Below, piece by piece: positions 47,035 through 55,627 of a DNA stretch of 64,000 nucleotides; the stretch's first letter is position 1; every line of letters begins with the position of its first letter. The stretch is taken from contig CAXXSI010000028.1 of NCBI GenBank assembly GCA_963669285.2, positions 62,001 through 126,000 of the forward strand, given 5' to 3'. Made by a program: the position numbers and the translations under genes. This DNA is from JAWKWH01 sp963669285. Its GTDB lineage: Bacteria > Pseudomonadota > Alphaproteobacteria > Rhizobiales > Rhizobiaceae. The notes below the pieces were generated by a model. It saw only the letters and a list, made by a program, of their open reading frames with translations. It made no database searches and was not told the DNA's origin.

Positions 47035-47505
47035 ATGTTGCGCTGGTTGATATTGTCGGGAACCCATCTGGCTGCGCTGGCTGTCGGTTTCGCGCTTGGC
47101 ATCTACCTGCTGCCGGTGCTGATCGCGCCCGAGGGACCGGACCGTGCCGAGATCATGGCCGCTGCCGATGCGGCTGAATTCCGCGCCGAGTTCTCGCGCG
47201 ATCTGAAGGGCAGCGATTTCCTGCATTGGGGCGAGGGTACTGTCAGCGTGGCTCCGGCAAAGATCGTGCATGACGGCAAGCTGGCGCCCGGTCCTGACTA
47301 CAAGCTCTATCTGACCACCGCATTCGTCGAGGACGAGGCCGGCTTCGAGGCCATCAGGGCGGATGCCGCGCGCATCGGCGACGTGAAGACATTCGACGGC
47401 TTCATCGTCGACATACCGCCGGGCACCGATATCGGTGCCTACAACACCGTTGTCGTCTGGTGCGAGACGTTTTCCGAGTTCATTACCGCCGCCAAATATC
47501 GCTAG
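47035..47505 (+). CDS. DM13 domain protein, membrane-anchored
   Basis: 156 residues from ATG 47035, with GGAG 9 bases upstream; ATGs at 47029 and 46999 are alternatives. One N-terminal helix (LSGTHLAALAVGFALGIYLLPVLI) anchors a periplasmic DM13 domain: FLHWGEGTVSVAPAKIVHDGKLAPGPDYKLYLTTAFVEDEAGF, ending YNTVVVWCETFSEFITAAKY with the conserved Cys. DM13 is proposed to be a redox or heme-like domain, and the single Cys and WCE motif match. Function in bacteria unproven. Confidence 0.85.
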   Translation: MLRWLILSGTHLAALAVGFALGIYLLPVLIAPEGPDRAEIMAAADAAEFRAEFSRDLKGSDFLHWGEGTVSVAPAKIVHDGKLAPGPDYKLYLTTAFVEDEAGFEAIRADAARIGDVKTFDGFIVDIPPGTDIGAYNTVVVWCETFSEFITAAKYR

Positions 47506-47538
47506 CGCGTTGCAGGCGGCACGCCGGCATCCGTCCGG

Positions 47539-48773
47539 TCAGCGGAAAATGCCACCGCTCAGATATTTCGATCCATTGTCGCAGGCCAGCGTGACCACCC
47601 GCTTGCCCGGGCCGAGCTCGCGCGCCAGGTCGATGGCGGCAACCACGTTGAGCCCGGTCGATCCGCCGCACAGTAATCCGGCCTGCGCCGCCAGCCGCCG
47701 GCACATGGCAAAGGCCGCATTTTGATCGATTGCGCGGATGTCGGTAAGGCATGCGTGGTCAAGAAACGGCGGATCGAAGCCGACGCCGACGCCCTCGACC
47801 TTGTGTGCACCGCCTTGTCCGGTAGTCAGACGCGGCGACTGCGCCGGCTCCAGCGCCACGATCTGCGCTGACGCGCCGGCGTTGGCAAGGCCGTCTGCGG
47901 CGCCCATCAGTCCGGCGCCGGTGCCCACTGCCGCCACCAGCATGTCGACTTCACCGTCGAGGTCGGCGGCGATCTCGCTGCCAAGCGGTTCGTAGCCGCG
48001 GCGCACATCGGGCGAACCGAACTGGTCGGCATAATAATGGTCCGGCGCGCCGGCCAGCGCATGGGCGCGCGCCTTCATCGCCTGGATCAGTTCCGGCGTG
48101 ATCGTGCCGTCGGCGCTCTTTTCGACCACGACGGTGGCACCGAACGCCTCCATCGAGCGCCGCTTGCTGTCGGAAAACGCATCGGAAAACACCGCTGTGA
48201 ATTTCAATCCCAGTACAGCGGCGACGAATGCCAGCGCGGTACCGGTGCTGCCGCCGGTATATTCGACCACCGTGTCGCCCGGTTTGACGGTGCCGCGCTC
48301 CAGCGCCCGGCTTAGAGCCGTTCGTCTTTAGCTGGAAGCAGTTTGATGGAATGGATTTTTCGTCACAGCAAGGAAAACACCGCAAGCACGATATGGATAT
48401 CGTGCGAGGATTTTGACGACGCTCGGGCGGAAAAGACATCCAAGCCGAACAGGAGAAAACGCTGATTTTTCAAAGTAAACTGCAATCGTTTCAACTTGCT
48501 CTTTCGCGTTCTGGACGTTGTCGCGCAAGGCTAACGGTGCTGGCACCGCGTCGCATTGCGCTCCTCGCCAGATCACGAATTAGCGGCGTTCAAACGATTC
48601 CAGCTAAAGATGAACGGCTCTAGAACCGAGACCGCCATGCGATCCTTGTAGGAGCCTGTCGGATTGCCGATTTCCAGCTTCAGCCAGATCTCCGCGCTGC
48701 CGGCCGGTTCGAAGGGCTTCAGCCGCACCAGCGGCGTATTTCCGATCGCTTCCAGGGCGTTTGCTGCGCGCAT
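47539..48773 (-). pseudogene. PLP-dependent cysteine synthase family gene split by a MITE
   Basis: The N-terminal 51 codons (48773-48621) carry ALEAIGNTPLVRLK and the PLP lysine in TGSYKDRMA. The rest (48312-47539) carries TGGSTGTALAF, VAAVGTGAGLMG and GGSTGLN. A 306-bp element (48315-48620) lies between. Deleting it with one TA copy gives exactly 927 nt, 309 codons, with ...VSVL-SRALERGTVKPGDTVVEYTGG restored. As it stands, translation runs 21 codons into the element and stops at 48573. The parent enzyme is of the cysteine synthase / cystathionine beta-synthase fold; substrate not certain. It is inactive unless the C-terminal part is made separately. Confidence 0.92.
48315..48620. mobile_element. 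IS630/Tc1-mariner-type MITE, 306 bp
   Basis: Terminal inverted repeats of at least 23 bp: the left end starts GAGCCGTTCGTCTTTAGC, and the right end, read on the opposite strand, starts GAGCCGTTCATCTTTAGC, with both continuing TGGAA. There is one mismatch, and imperfect pairing continues for several more bases. TA flanks both ends (48313-48314 and 48621-48622), and the uninterrupted gene needs only one TA, so TA is the target duplication. That is the habit of IS630/Tc1-mariner transposases. No transposase is encoded, so it is non-autonomous. It contains an internal hairpin-forming stretch (CACGATATGGATATCGTG, 48388-48405). Confidence 0.93.
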
Positions 48774-48949
48774 ATCGGGCTCCTTGTGGGGAACGGCGAT
48801 GATAGCCGATTGGCCCGCCGGTTCAAAACGGCGCAAAGGCAGTCAAATCCCATTTTCCGGACGGCTGTGTTATGGCACAAGGAGATTGCCACTAAGGCAC
48901 CGAATTGAGGTAAGCTGGCACATCGACTGATAAGCAATCGGAATAGCGT

Positions 48950-50827
48950 ATGGGAGAACAATTCCCGGCAACAGTTTTCGCCGATTTGGTTGTCGCTGAT
49001 GATCCGGAAAATCCGGGTGACATTGCGACCGGTCGCGCATTGGATACCGGTTTGGAATTGATCGCCAGCCACGTTGCTGATCACAACGGCCGGCTGGTCA
49101 AGAGCACGAAAAACGGACTGATCGCCGAATTCAGTGACGAAGCCGAAGCCTTTGATTGCGCAATCGCCATAGGGCGTGAGTTCGAAACCTGCGCGGCGCA
49201 GCCGGCGGCCGGCGGCTGGCGCGGCTGGATCGGTGTCTGCGTACCCGGTTCGGATCAGCTCGACCTCGATGGCTCTGCCGTCCTCGGCAGTCTCAGATCC
49301 GGTTATCCGTCGCCCGGTCTCTATCTTGCCACACCCGACATCGGCCGCCTTGAGCAGACCCATTCTCTGACGGCCGAACCGCTCGACGGTCAGGCGATCG
49401 GTGCAGGCGGTACCGTCTCCGTCTACCGGGTTTCGCCGCCGGCCGAGGCGACAATCCTTGACGATGTGCCGCATCGCGCGATTCCCGCCTTGCGGCATCT
49501 GACCGTGGCGGCGGGCCTGATCGCCATTATCGCCGCTATTGCAGTCGGCACCTGGTTGTGGCGGTGGCAGCCGCAGCCGCTCCCGGCCGGCAACACGCCG
49601 GCCTCCGTCGAGGCCACGGCGCTGCCGCTTCCCGACAAGCCGTCGGTCGCCGTCCTGCCGTTCGACCATCTCGGCGCCGACGGCACCGACCGGCACCTGG
49701 GAGACGGTCTGACCGAGGATCTGATCACCTCGCTGTCACAGATTTCCAGCCTGTTCGTCGTTGCCCGCAACTCGACCTTCGTCTACCGGGGAAAACCCGT
49801 CAAAGTGCAGCAGGTCGCCGAAGAACTCGGTGTCCGCTATGTGTTGGAGGGTAGCATCCAGACCTCCGGCGACCAGGTGCGCATTACCGCTCAGCTCATC
49901 GACGCACTGGCCGGCACCCATATCTGGGCCGAACGCTACGACCGCAAGCTGACTGGCCTGTTCGAACTGCAAGACGACATCACCACCGAGATTGTCGCAG
50001 CTCTTCGCATCAATCTCACCCAGGGCGAGGAGGTGCGGGTCCATCGCCGGCACACCAACAGCGTCGACGCCTGGAATCTGGTGGGCCGCGGCATGGAGCA
50101 TTTCTACCGTGGCAACAAGGCCGACAATCTGGCGGCACGGCGCTACTTCGAAAAGGCCATCGAGATCGACGCGACCTACGCGCTTGCCCATTCGGTGCTG
50201 GCCTGGACGTACTGGTTCGACGCGTTTCGCGGCTATAGCGACGACGCCGCCAAATCACTCGAATCCGCCAGTGCGCTGGCGCAAAAAGCGTTGGCGCTCG
50301 ACGACGCATTACCCGATGTTTACGCGTTGCTGGGCGCCATTCACCTGTTGAACCGCGAGCACGACGCGGCGATTGCCGCCGCGCGCAAGGCCGTTGAATT
50401 CAACCCCAATCACGCCACCAACACGGCGCTGCTGGCGATGATCCTGCACAATTCCGGTGAGCTCGACGAGGCGATTGCCACCTTCAAGCGGGCGATGCGG
50501 CTCAGCCCCTACTACCCGGATTGGTTTCTGGAAGAGCTGGGTTTCACTTACCTCGATGCCGGCCGCCACAACGAGGCGCTTGTGGCGCTTGAGGAATATA
50601 TCAAGCGCGGCCCCGCCGCCGAACACCTGGCCCAGGCCCGCATTGCCCGGGCGCTGGCGTTCCACGCGCAGGGCCGCTACGAAAAGGCGCGTGCGGAAAT
50701 CGTCTCGGCGCGCGAAGCACTGCCGGGGATCACGATTGCATATTTCGTGCGCCACGCGCTGAACAAGGATCAGTCCGATCCGCAGCGGGCGGTCAAGATA
50801 TTGCGGGCGCTCGGGCTGCCGGAATAA
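48950..50827 (+). CDS. TolB/FlgO-like and TPR protein with degenerate cyclase-like N-terminus
   Basis: 625 residues. Residues 1-160 follow the class III adenylate cyclase layout (TVFADLVV, then GRLVKSTKNGLIAEFSDEAEAFDCAIAI), but the metal-binding aspartates and the purine-site residues are missing. A helix at about 181-204 follows. Then a TolB-N/FlgO-like domain (KPSVAVLPFDHLGADGTDRHLGDGLTEDLITSLSQI... YVLEGSIQTSGDQVRITAQLIDA... GTHIWAERYDR), then about six TPRs to the C-terminus. This is the architecture of rhizobial cyclase-TPR proteins with a dead cyclase domain. Probably an inner-membrane signalling or scaffold protein. Confidence 0.85.
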   Translation: MGEQFPATVFADLVVADDPENPGDIATGRALDTGLELIASHVADHNGRLVKSTKNGLIAEFSDEAEAFDCAIAIGREFETCAAQPAAGGWRGWIGVCVPGSDQLDLDGSAVLGSLRSGYPSPGLYLATPDIGRLEQTHSLTAEPLDGQAIGAGGTVSVYRVSPPAEATILDDVPHRAIPALRHLTVAAGLIAIIAAIAVGTWLWRWQPQPLPAGNTPASVEATALPLPDKPSVAVLPFDHLGADGTDRHLGDGLTEDLITSLSQISSLFVVARNSTFVYRGKPVKVQQVAEELGVRYVLEGSIQTSGDQVRITAQLIDALAGTHIWAERYDRKLTGLFELQDDITTEIVAALRINLTQGEEVRVHRRHTNSVDAWNLVGRGMEHFYRGNKADNLAARRYFEKAIEIDATYALAHSVLAWTYWFDAFRGYSDDAAKSLESASALAQKALALDDALPDVYALLGAIHLLNREHDAAIAAARKAVEFNPNHATNTALLAMILHNSGELDEAIATFKRAMRLSPYYPDWFLEELGFTYLDAGRHNEALVALEEYIKRGPAAEHLAQARIARALAFHAQGRYEKARAEIVSAREALPGITIAYFVRHALNKDQSDPQRAVKILRALGLPE

Positions 50828-51013
50828 ACGCCTCCCCGACCATGAGAAAGGGTGTTACCCGCTCCATTTGCGACTAAACGTGTATCGGGGTTGAGGTTAG
50901 CTCGACACCAGGGTCGCGATTGAGGTGCCTTTTTTGGCTGCGTGATGAATGCCAAACGCAGGAATGATGGCCAGCGACTGCGACTTCAACCGCCGCTGCG
51001 CGAGACACCGGCA

Positions 51014-51454
51014 TTAACTCTGGCCGGTATTCTTCAGTTTCTCAATGGTGGTCTGCTGATCGGTGATGATCCGCTTCACCAGGTCTCCGATTGAAACCAT
51101 GCCAACCAGCCGATCATTGTCCACGACAGGAAGATGACGGATTCGTTTTTCCGTCATGATCTCCAGACATTCGAACACCGTCTGCTCCGGCTTGGCGCAG
51201 ACAACATTCTCGCTCATGATTTCGCACACGGGCGTCTCGGAGGATGTTTTTCCCTTCAAGATGACGTTGCGCGTGTAATCCCGCTCGGTGATGATTCCGA
51301 CGATGGTTTCGTCCCTCATGACGAGCAATCCACCGACATCATTGATCGACATTTGCGTAACCGCGTTGAAGACGGAATCGTCCGGGTCGATAGCCCAAAC
51401 ATCACTTCCCTTGTCTTCAAGCAACTGACGGATCGTTGTTGCCTCAGCTCTCAT
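51014..51454 (-). CDS. CBS-domain protein
   Basis: 146 residues from ATG 51454, with GAGAGG five bases upstream; a GTG at 51460 overlaps that site. Two CBS motifs: SDVWAIDPDDSVFNAVTQMSINDVGGLLVMRDETIVGIITERDYTRNVI and IMSENVVCAKPEQTVFECLEIMTEKRIRHLPVVDNDRLVGMVSIGDLVKRII. Stand-alone CBS pairs bind adenine nucleotides or NADH and sense energy state. A perfect FixK/Fnr-type box lies 47 bp upstream, so expression under low oxygen is likely. Confidence 0.93.
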   Translation of the reverse strand: MRAEATTIRQLLEDKGSDVWAIDPDDSVFNAVTQMSINDVGGLLVMRDETIVGIITERDYTRNVILKGKTSSETPVCEIMSENVVCAKPEQTVFECLEIMTEKRIRHLPVVDNDRLVGMVSIGDLVKRIITDQQTTIEKLKNTGQS

Positions 51455-51790
51455 ATGCACCTCTCAAGGGTGAATACTTCCGTAAATCGCGACGAAATCA
51501 TTGACCAAAATCAACTGTTATCCCGCTGTGTCCAGCAGAAACGCGGATATTTGTCGGCTGGAAGAGCGTTCGGCGGTCGTGGTTCAATGAATTCAGGCAA
51601 ACGGAAAATGGCGGCTTTGGAGCCCTTTTCAGACTTGCCGTTTCACCTGATTATCCCGGCAGCGACATGAGACGAAACCAGTGAGGAATGAATTTCACAC
51701 GACATTTGCACACCGTATTCACGCCCAGCTATTATTCCCGGATCAGTCACCATACGTTTGCCAACCAATTTGCCACCGTATTGGAAACAG
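51455..51790. other. CBS-phospholipase D divergent control region
   Basis: 336 bp between divergent genes. It holds the FixK/Fnr-type box (51501-51514), reported separately. I see no gene and no strong hexamer pair for the phospholipase-like gene. Confidence 0.5.
51501..51514. promoter_or_regulatory. FixK/FnrL-type box
   Basis: TTGACCAAAATCAA matches the Fnr/FixK consensus TTGA-N6-TCAA, including the favoured C and A flanking the spacer. Its centre is 53 bases from the ATG of the CBS-domain gene. A class II position (-41.5) would put the transcription start near 51466. Confidence 0.65.
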
Positions 51791-53353
51791 GTGAGTAAAG
51801 TGCTGCTATCGATTTTCAAAGTACTTGGCGCGGCCCTGCTGGTCTGTGTTGCAGCGATTGTCATAGCGCGTGCTGTGTTTCCGCTGCCATCGCTCAGCGA
51901 TCGTATCGCCAGCAACGCTCTGCCTTCGAGTAACGACACAACGCTTGGGCGAATAACCTCAAGGTTGTCGTCGGCACACCCGGGAATGAGCGGCGTTCTT
52001 GCTTTGTCAGGTGGTCGTGACGCGATAGGCAGTCGCTTGTCGCTTGCCAATGCGGCTGAACGCTCCATCGACGCGCAGTACTACATTTGGCACGACGACA
52101 CGACCGGACGATTATTATTGAAGGCACTTTACGATGCAGCGGCACGGGGTGTCCGGGTTCGCCTGCTTCTCGACGACAACGGCATCGGGGGCCTCGATCC
52201 GACAATCGCGACGCTGGAGTCTCAGCCAAACATCGAGATCCGTCTGTTCAATCCGTCGACAGTCCGCTCACCCAAACTGGCGGGTTACGCGTTCGATTTT
52301 TTTCGAATGAACCGCCGAATGCACAACAAAACGTTCATCGTTGATGGCGCTGTCGCAATCATCGGCGGGCGAAACATCGGCGACGAGTACTTTGACATTG
52401 GCGAACGAACATATTTCATCGATTTGGATGTTCTGGCGGTCGGAGATACCGTGCCGGAAACGTCCCGCGATTTCGATCGTTACTGGAACAGCGGGTCGGC
52501 GTACCCTTCCAATATGATTATCGATCCATCGGTCGGAAATCTAAGATCGTTTCTTGATCAAGTGGACGAAGTCGCAACCAAACCGGAGGCGAAGCTCCTC
52601 GCCGATGTGTTAGCCACCGGTGCGTCCAGGTTGATTAAGAGCGAACCGCCCTTTGAATGGGTCAGTGTAAAACTGATCAGCGATGATCCGGCGAAGGGGC
52701 TCGGAAAGGCCTCTCAAAGTGAATTGATGATCAGTCGTCTCGCCTCGCACCTGGGAAATGTTCACAAAAGCCTTGATCTGATCTCCGCCTATTTTGTTCC
52801 AAGCGTAGAAGGTACTGAGTATTTCACAAACCTGGCACAGGGCGGCGTGCAAGTCCGCGTTTTAACCAATGCGATGACATCAACCGATGTTGTTATGGTT
52901 CACGCGGGATATTCGAAATACCGGCGGGAACTTCTCGAAGCCGGCATTGATCTTTACGAACTCAAACCAGTCATAGGACTTCCGCAAGGCCGCCGTGAGT
53001 TGAGCGTCACCGGGTCATCCGGCACGAGCTTGCATGCCAAGACATTCGCAATCGATAATAAACGGGTTTTCATCGGCTCATTCAATTTCGATCCTCGTTC
53101 AGCACTTTTGAACTGCGAGATAGGCTACATAATAGAAAGCCCGACGATGGCGCAAACGATCAGCGCCGGTTTCGATGCGGGTATTCCGAATGCATCATAC
53201 CAGCCCGTGCTTGGTGCCGATGGAAAAATGATCTGGATAGAGCCAGACCATGAAACCGGGGACGTCACATACACCAGTGAGCCCGGTGTAACCATTGTAG
53301 ACCGTATAGCAATTTCCATCCTGGGATGGCTGCCGATCGAGTGGCTGCTGTGA
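51791..53353 (+). CDS. Phospholipase D superfamily protein (cardiolipin-synthase-like)
   Basis: 520 residues from GTG 51791; the frame is open from TTG 51758. An N-terminal helix (VLLSIFKVLGAALLVCVAAIVIARAVF) anchors or exports it. Two HKD motifs are present: MHNKTFIVDGAVAIIGGRN and LHAKTFAIDNKRVFIGSFN. Further typical features are IDAQYYIWHDDTTGRLLL and the C-terminal GWLPIEWLL. This domain set is that of bacterial cardiolipin synthase-like/PLD-family envelope enzymes. Reaction likely phosphatidyl transfer or hydrolysis in the periplasm. Monocistronic. Confidence 0.92.
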   Translation: MSKVLLSIFKVLGAALLVCVAAIVIARAVFPLPSLSDRIASNALPSSNDTTLGRITSRLSSAHPGMSGVLALSGGRDAIGSRLSLANAAERSIDAQYYIWHDDTTGRLLLKALYDAAARGVRVRLLLDDNGIGGLDPTIATLESQPNIEIRLFNPSTVRSPKLAGYAFDFFRMNRRMHNKTFIVDGAVAIIGGRNIGDEYFDIGERTYFIDLDVLAVGDTVPETSRDFDRYWNSGSAYPSNMIIDPSVGNLRSFLDQVDEVATKPEAKLLADVLATGASRLIKSEPPFEWVSVKLISDDPAKGLGKASQSELMISRLASHLGNVHKSLDLISAYFVPSVEGTEYFTNLAQGGVQVRVLTNAMTSTDVVMVHAGYSKYRRELLEAGIDLYELKPVIGLPQGRRELSVTGSSGTSLHAKTFAIDNKRVFIGSFNFDPRSALLNCEIGYIIESPTMAQTISAGFDAGIPNASYQPVLGADGKMIWIEPDHETGDVTYTSEPGVTIVDRIAISILGWLPIEWLL

Positions 53354-54195
53354 TCTTGTCGTAAGCTCGCCAGACCGATCTTCGCAAAGTCTATCTAGGG
53401 CCTGTTGGGTATCATCGCACGGGCTGCGCCGCGGCCGAAATTCGACAGATTCAGGAGCGAGGACGAAGGACATGCCCGGCATATTCGAGAGCGAGCGACG
53501 CCAATAGGGCGGATTTCGGCGCGGCCTTTACTAGGTTGGTCCAAATTCGCACGCAACAGCGTCGAAAATGCTCGAAAGTGTGACCACCGCTAGCATCGCG
53601 CGACACCGTCCGTAGCGCAAAAGATCAAGCTGAAACGATTGCCGGAAACTGCTTACTGTCATCGGCTTACGCTCTTCCGGCTTGGCGGTCTTTTCCGTCT
53701 CGGCGGCGTCGAAATCCTCGCCCAATACACATTTCGCGCTGCGGACTTCTCCTTGCTGAGGCGAAAAATCCCATCCAACAAACTGCGTTCATTTAGACAA
53801 GACACGCTTTAGGTCGCCCGTCGGAGTATTGTCAGGGATTACGTGCATCCAGCGTCAATCGGGTACAAATCACGTTGCACTGCAGCGAACTGACAGCTTC
53901 GAGCCCGTTCCACAACATTCGCACAATGTCGCGGCTAGAACAGGTTTTGCTGAAGGAGAACTACGCCTCCAACCATGCTGCAACGGCATCCAAGTCAGTT
54001 CGCGCAATGGCAAAGGATGCTTGCGCGATCTTGGATCACTAACACCCATACTTCATAGACAGCAGCGTTTTTGGGGGCTGAATGTCTCCCCAGCGAATAT
54101 TACGAAAGTTTCATTGTATGAGAGGCGAGCGCCAGTGTTAAGATTGATACTGGCTGGGAAGGGGCTGTAGTAATCGCAATTTCGGGAGCGTTTCC
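53354..54195. other. 842-bp gene-poor region with repeat relics
   Basis: No credible gene. About 53391-53560 contains a GGCCTGTTGGGTATCATC string and an adjoining segment that look like the tail of a dispersed repeat, but there is no second copy in this window to prove it. About 53587-53812 is a diverged relative of the MITE at 48315, listed separately. The last ~350 bases (53830-54180) give only short frames of poor coding character and lead into the promoter of the dienelactone hydrolase gene. Confidence 0.55.
53587..53812. repeat. Diverged relative of the 48315 MITE
   Basis: Read on the plus strand it aligns with the minus strand of the MITE over about 210 bp: shared blocks include GCGCGACA, GAAACGATTG, CGGCTTGG, GTCTTTTCCG, AAATCCTCGC, CCTTGCTG, CGAAAAATCC and AAACTGC. 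The outer end (TTTAGACAAGACACGCTTTAG) is a changed form of the MITE terminus. The other end is not preserved. Confidence 0.8.
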
Positions 54196-55077
54196 ATGTC
54201 GACCGACCAAATCGATCCCCGCATCTACGATTTGTATGACGAGTACTGCCACAGTCCAATGACTCGCAGGGAATTCCTCGACAAAGCTGCGGCAATAGCA
54301 ATTGTGGGCGGGTCGGGCCTCGCCATGGCCCAAGCACTGCTACCATCATATGCCAGCGCGCAGATGATCTCTTTCACCGATGAACGGATCAAGGCGACCT
54401 ATGTTGAATATGACAGTCCCGGCGGCACATCCGGCAAAATGCGTGGCTATTTGGTGCAGCCCACGGGAGAGGGTCCATTTCCGTCAGCGGTCATTATCCA
54501 CGAGAACCGCGGACTCAATCCGTATATCAAAGACGTAGCTCGCCGAGCCGCCGCAGAAGGCTTTCTAGCGCTGGCACCGGACGGATTGTCGCCGATAGGT
54601 GGCTACCCCGGCAATGACGATGACGGTAAGGCGATGCAAGCGTCTTTGGACAGGGCAAAGCTGTTCACTGACTTGCTGAACAGCGCAAAGTGGGTAAAGG
54701 CTCACAGCCTTTCGACCGGAAAGTTGGGGGCAACGGGCTTTTGCTATGGCGGTGGCGTGGTTAATGCATTGGCTGTCGAGATGGGGACAGATCTAGATGC
54801 CGGGGCACCCTTTTACGGAGCGGCCGCGAAGACAGAGGATGTTCCGAAGATCAAAGCATCGCTGTTGATCCACTATGCCGAGGATGATCCGCGTGTAAAC
54901 GCGATGCGGGCCGACTACGAGGCTGCCTTGAAGGCCAACAATATAGTCTTTGAAATGCATACCTATCCAGGCACGCGACACGGATTTCACAACAATTCGA
55001 CGCCACGTTACAACAAAGAACAGGCCAAGATTGCGTGGGACCGCACCATCGAATCATGGAAGAAGCATCTGAGTTGA
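54196..55077 (+). CDS. Tat-exported dienelactone hydrolase family protein
   Basis: 293 residues. A twin-arginine motif TRREFLDKAA (Arg24-Arg25) precedes a hydrophobic leader ending SYASAQ. The alpha/beta hydrolase has the DLH triad: Cys183 in GFCYGGG, Asp in AEDDPRV and His in TRHGFHN, plus PSAVIIHENRGLNPYIKDVARR. This is the YghX-like exported subgroup. DLHs open enol-lactones from aromatic catabolism; an exported form acts in the periplasm. The short gap (43 bp) to another Tat protein and then a membrane heme-type protein suggests a three-gene operon. Confidence 0.93.
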   Translation: MSTDQIDPRIYDLYDEYCHSPMTRREFLDKAAAIAIVGGSGLAMAQALLPSYASAQMISFTDERIKATYVEYDSPGGTSGKMRGYLVQPTGEGPFPSAVIIHENRGLNPYIKDVARRAAAEGFLALAPDGLSPIGGYPGNDDDGKAMQASLDRAKLFTDLLNSAKWVKAHSLSTGKLGATGFCYGGGVVNALAVEMGTDLDAGAPFYGAAAKTEDVPKIKASLLIHYAEDDPRVNAMRADYEAALKANNIVFEMHTYPGTRHGFHNNSTPRYNKEQAKIAWDRTIESWKKHLS

Positions 55078-55120
55078 TTAGCTCTGCGAAGCGCAAGTCT
55101 ATCCGACTGGAGAAGCAAAA

Positions 55121-55609
55121 ATGCGTAATGTACCGTTAAACCGTCGCACCCTCCTCGCCGCAGGCGGCGCTCTTGCTACAACCGCAGTTTCAGGTCACCT
55201 GATAGGCGCTCGCGCAAACGGCCTTGCGCCGACTCCGTCGATGCGGGGCGGATCCAACAACTATCTGCCCAACGCCCCAATCGTGGATCGCATCGGCGCG
55301 GGCGGCTTCTGGATGACGGGAACCGTACGCCGGGCAGGCGATGGCGCTCCGCTGGCAGGCCAACGTATCCAGATTTGGGCACACACGACCGAAGGACACG
55401 AGCGCGATCCGCATAGCCATGGGGCCACGCTTAGCGATGAAAACGGTGAGTTTCGTCTTGAGATGCCGCAGATCGTTCCCGCATTCGGCCAGCCTCACGG
55501 ACACCTTGCCTATGATAGCGGTGATTTCGAGACCGTATTCCTGCGTCCCGTCATGGCAAGTGCTAAGGATTCCAGCCTGAGCGCGCACTTCGTTCTGCAA
55601 CCTGCTTGA
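55121..55609 (+). CDS. Tat-exported intradiol-dioxygenase-like protein
   Basis: 162 residues. The leader NRRTLLAAGGALATTAVSGHLIGARA carries an NRR Tat-like motif. The mature part has the intradiol dioxygenase core order: GTVRRAGDGAPLAGQRIQIWAHTTEG, TLSDENGEFRLEMPQIV, and QPHGHLAYD, corresponding to RPPHIHF with two histidines. The tyrosine iron ligands of protocatechuate dioxygenase are not evident and the protein is short, so iron binding or dioxygenase activity is uncertain. It may be a binding protein of that fold. Followed after 18 bp by the ferric-reductase-like gene. Confidence 0.8.
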   Translation: MRNVPLNRRTLLAAGGALATTAVSGHLIGARANGLAPTPSMRGGSNNYLPNAPIVDRIGAGGFWMTGTVRRAGDGAPLAGQRIQIWAHTTEGHERDPHSHGATLSDENGEFRLEMPQIVPAFGQPHGHLAYDSGDFETVFLRPVMASAKDSSLSAHFVLQPA

Positions 55610-55627
55610 CCGGGCCGCCAACAGGCG

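Noticed and set aside
48388..48405. CRISPR or independent operator at the CACGATATGGATATCGTG hairpin
   Set aside because: It is a single internal hairpin of the MITE; there is no repeat-spacer pattern anywhere in the window.
53829..54170. 113-codon plus-strand frame upstream of the dienelactone hydrolase gene
   Set aside because: Low coding character, no ribosome site, no family resemblance; it sits in a region of repeat relics.
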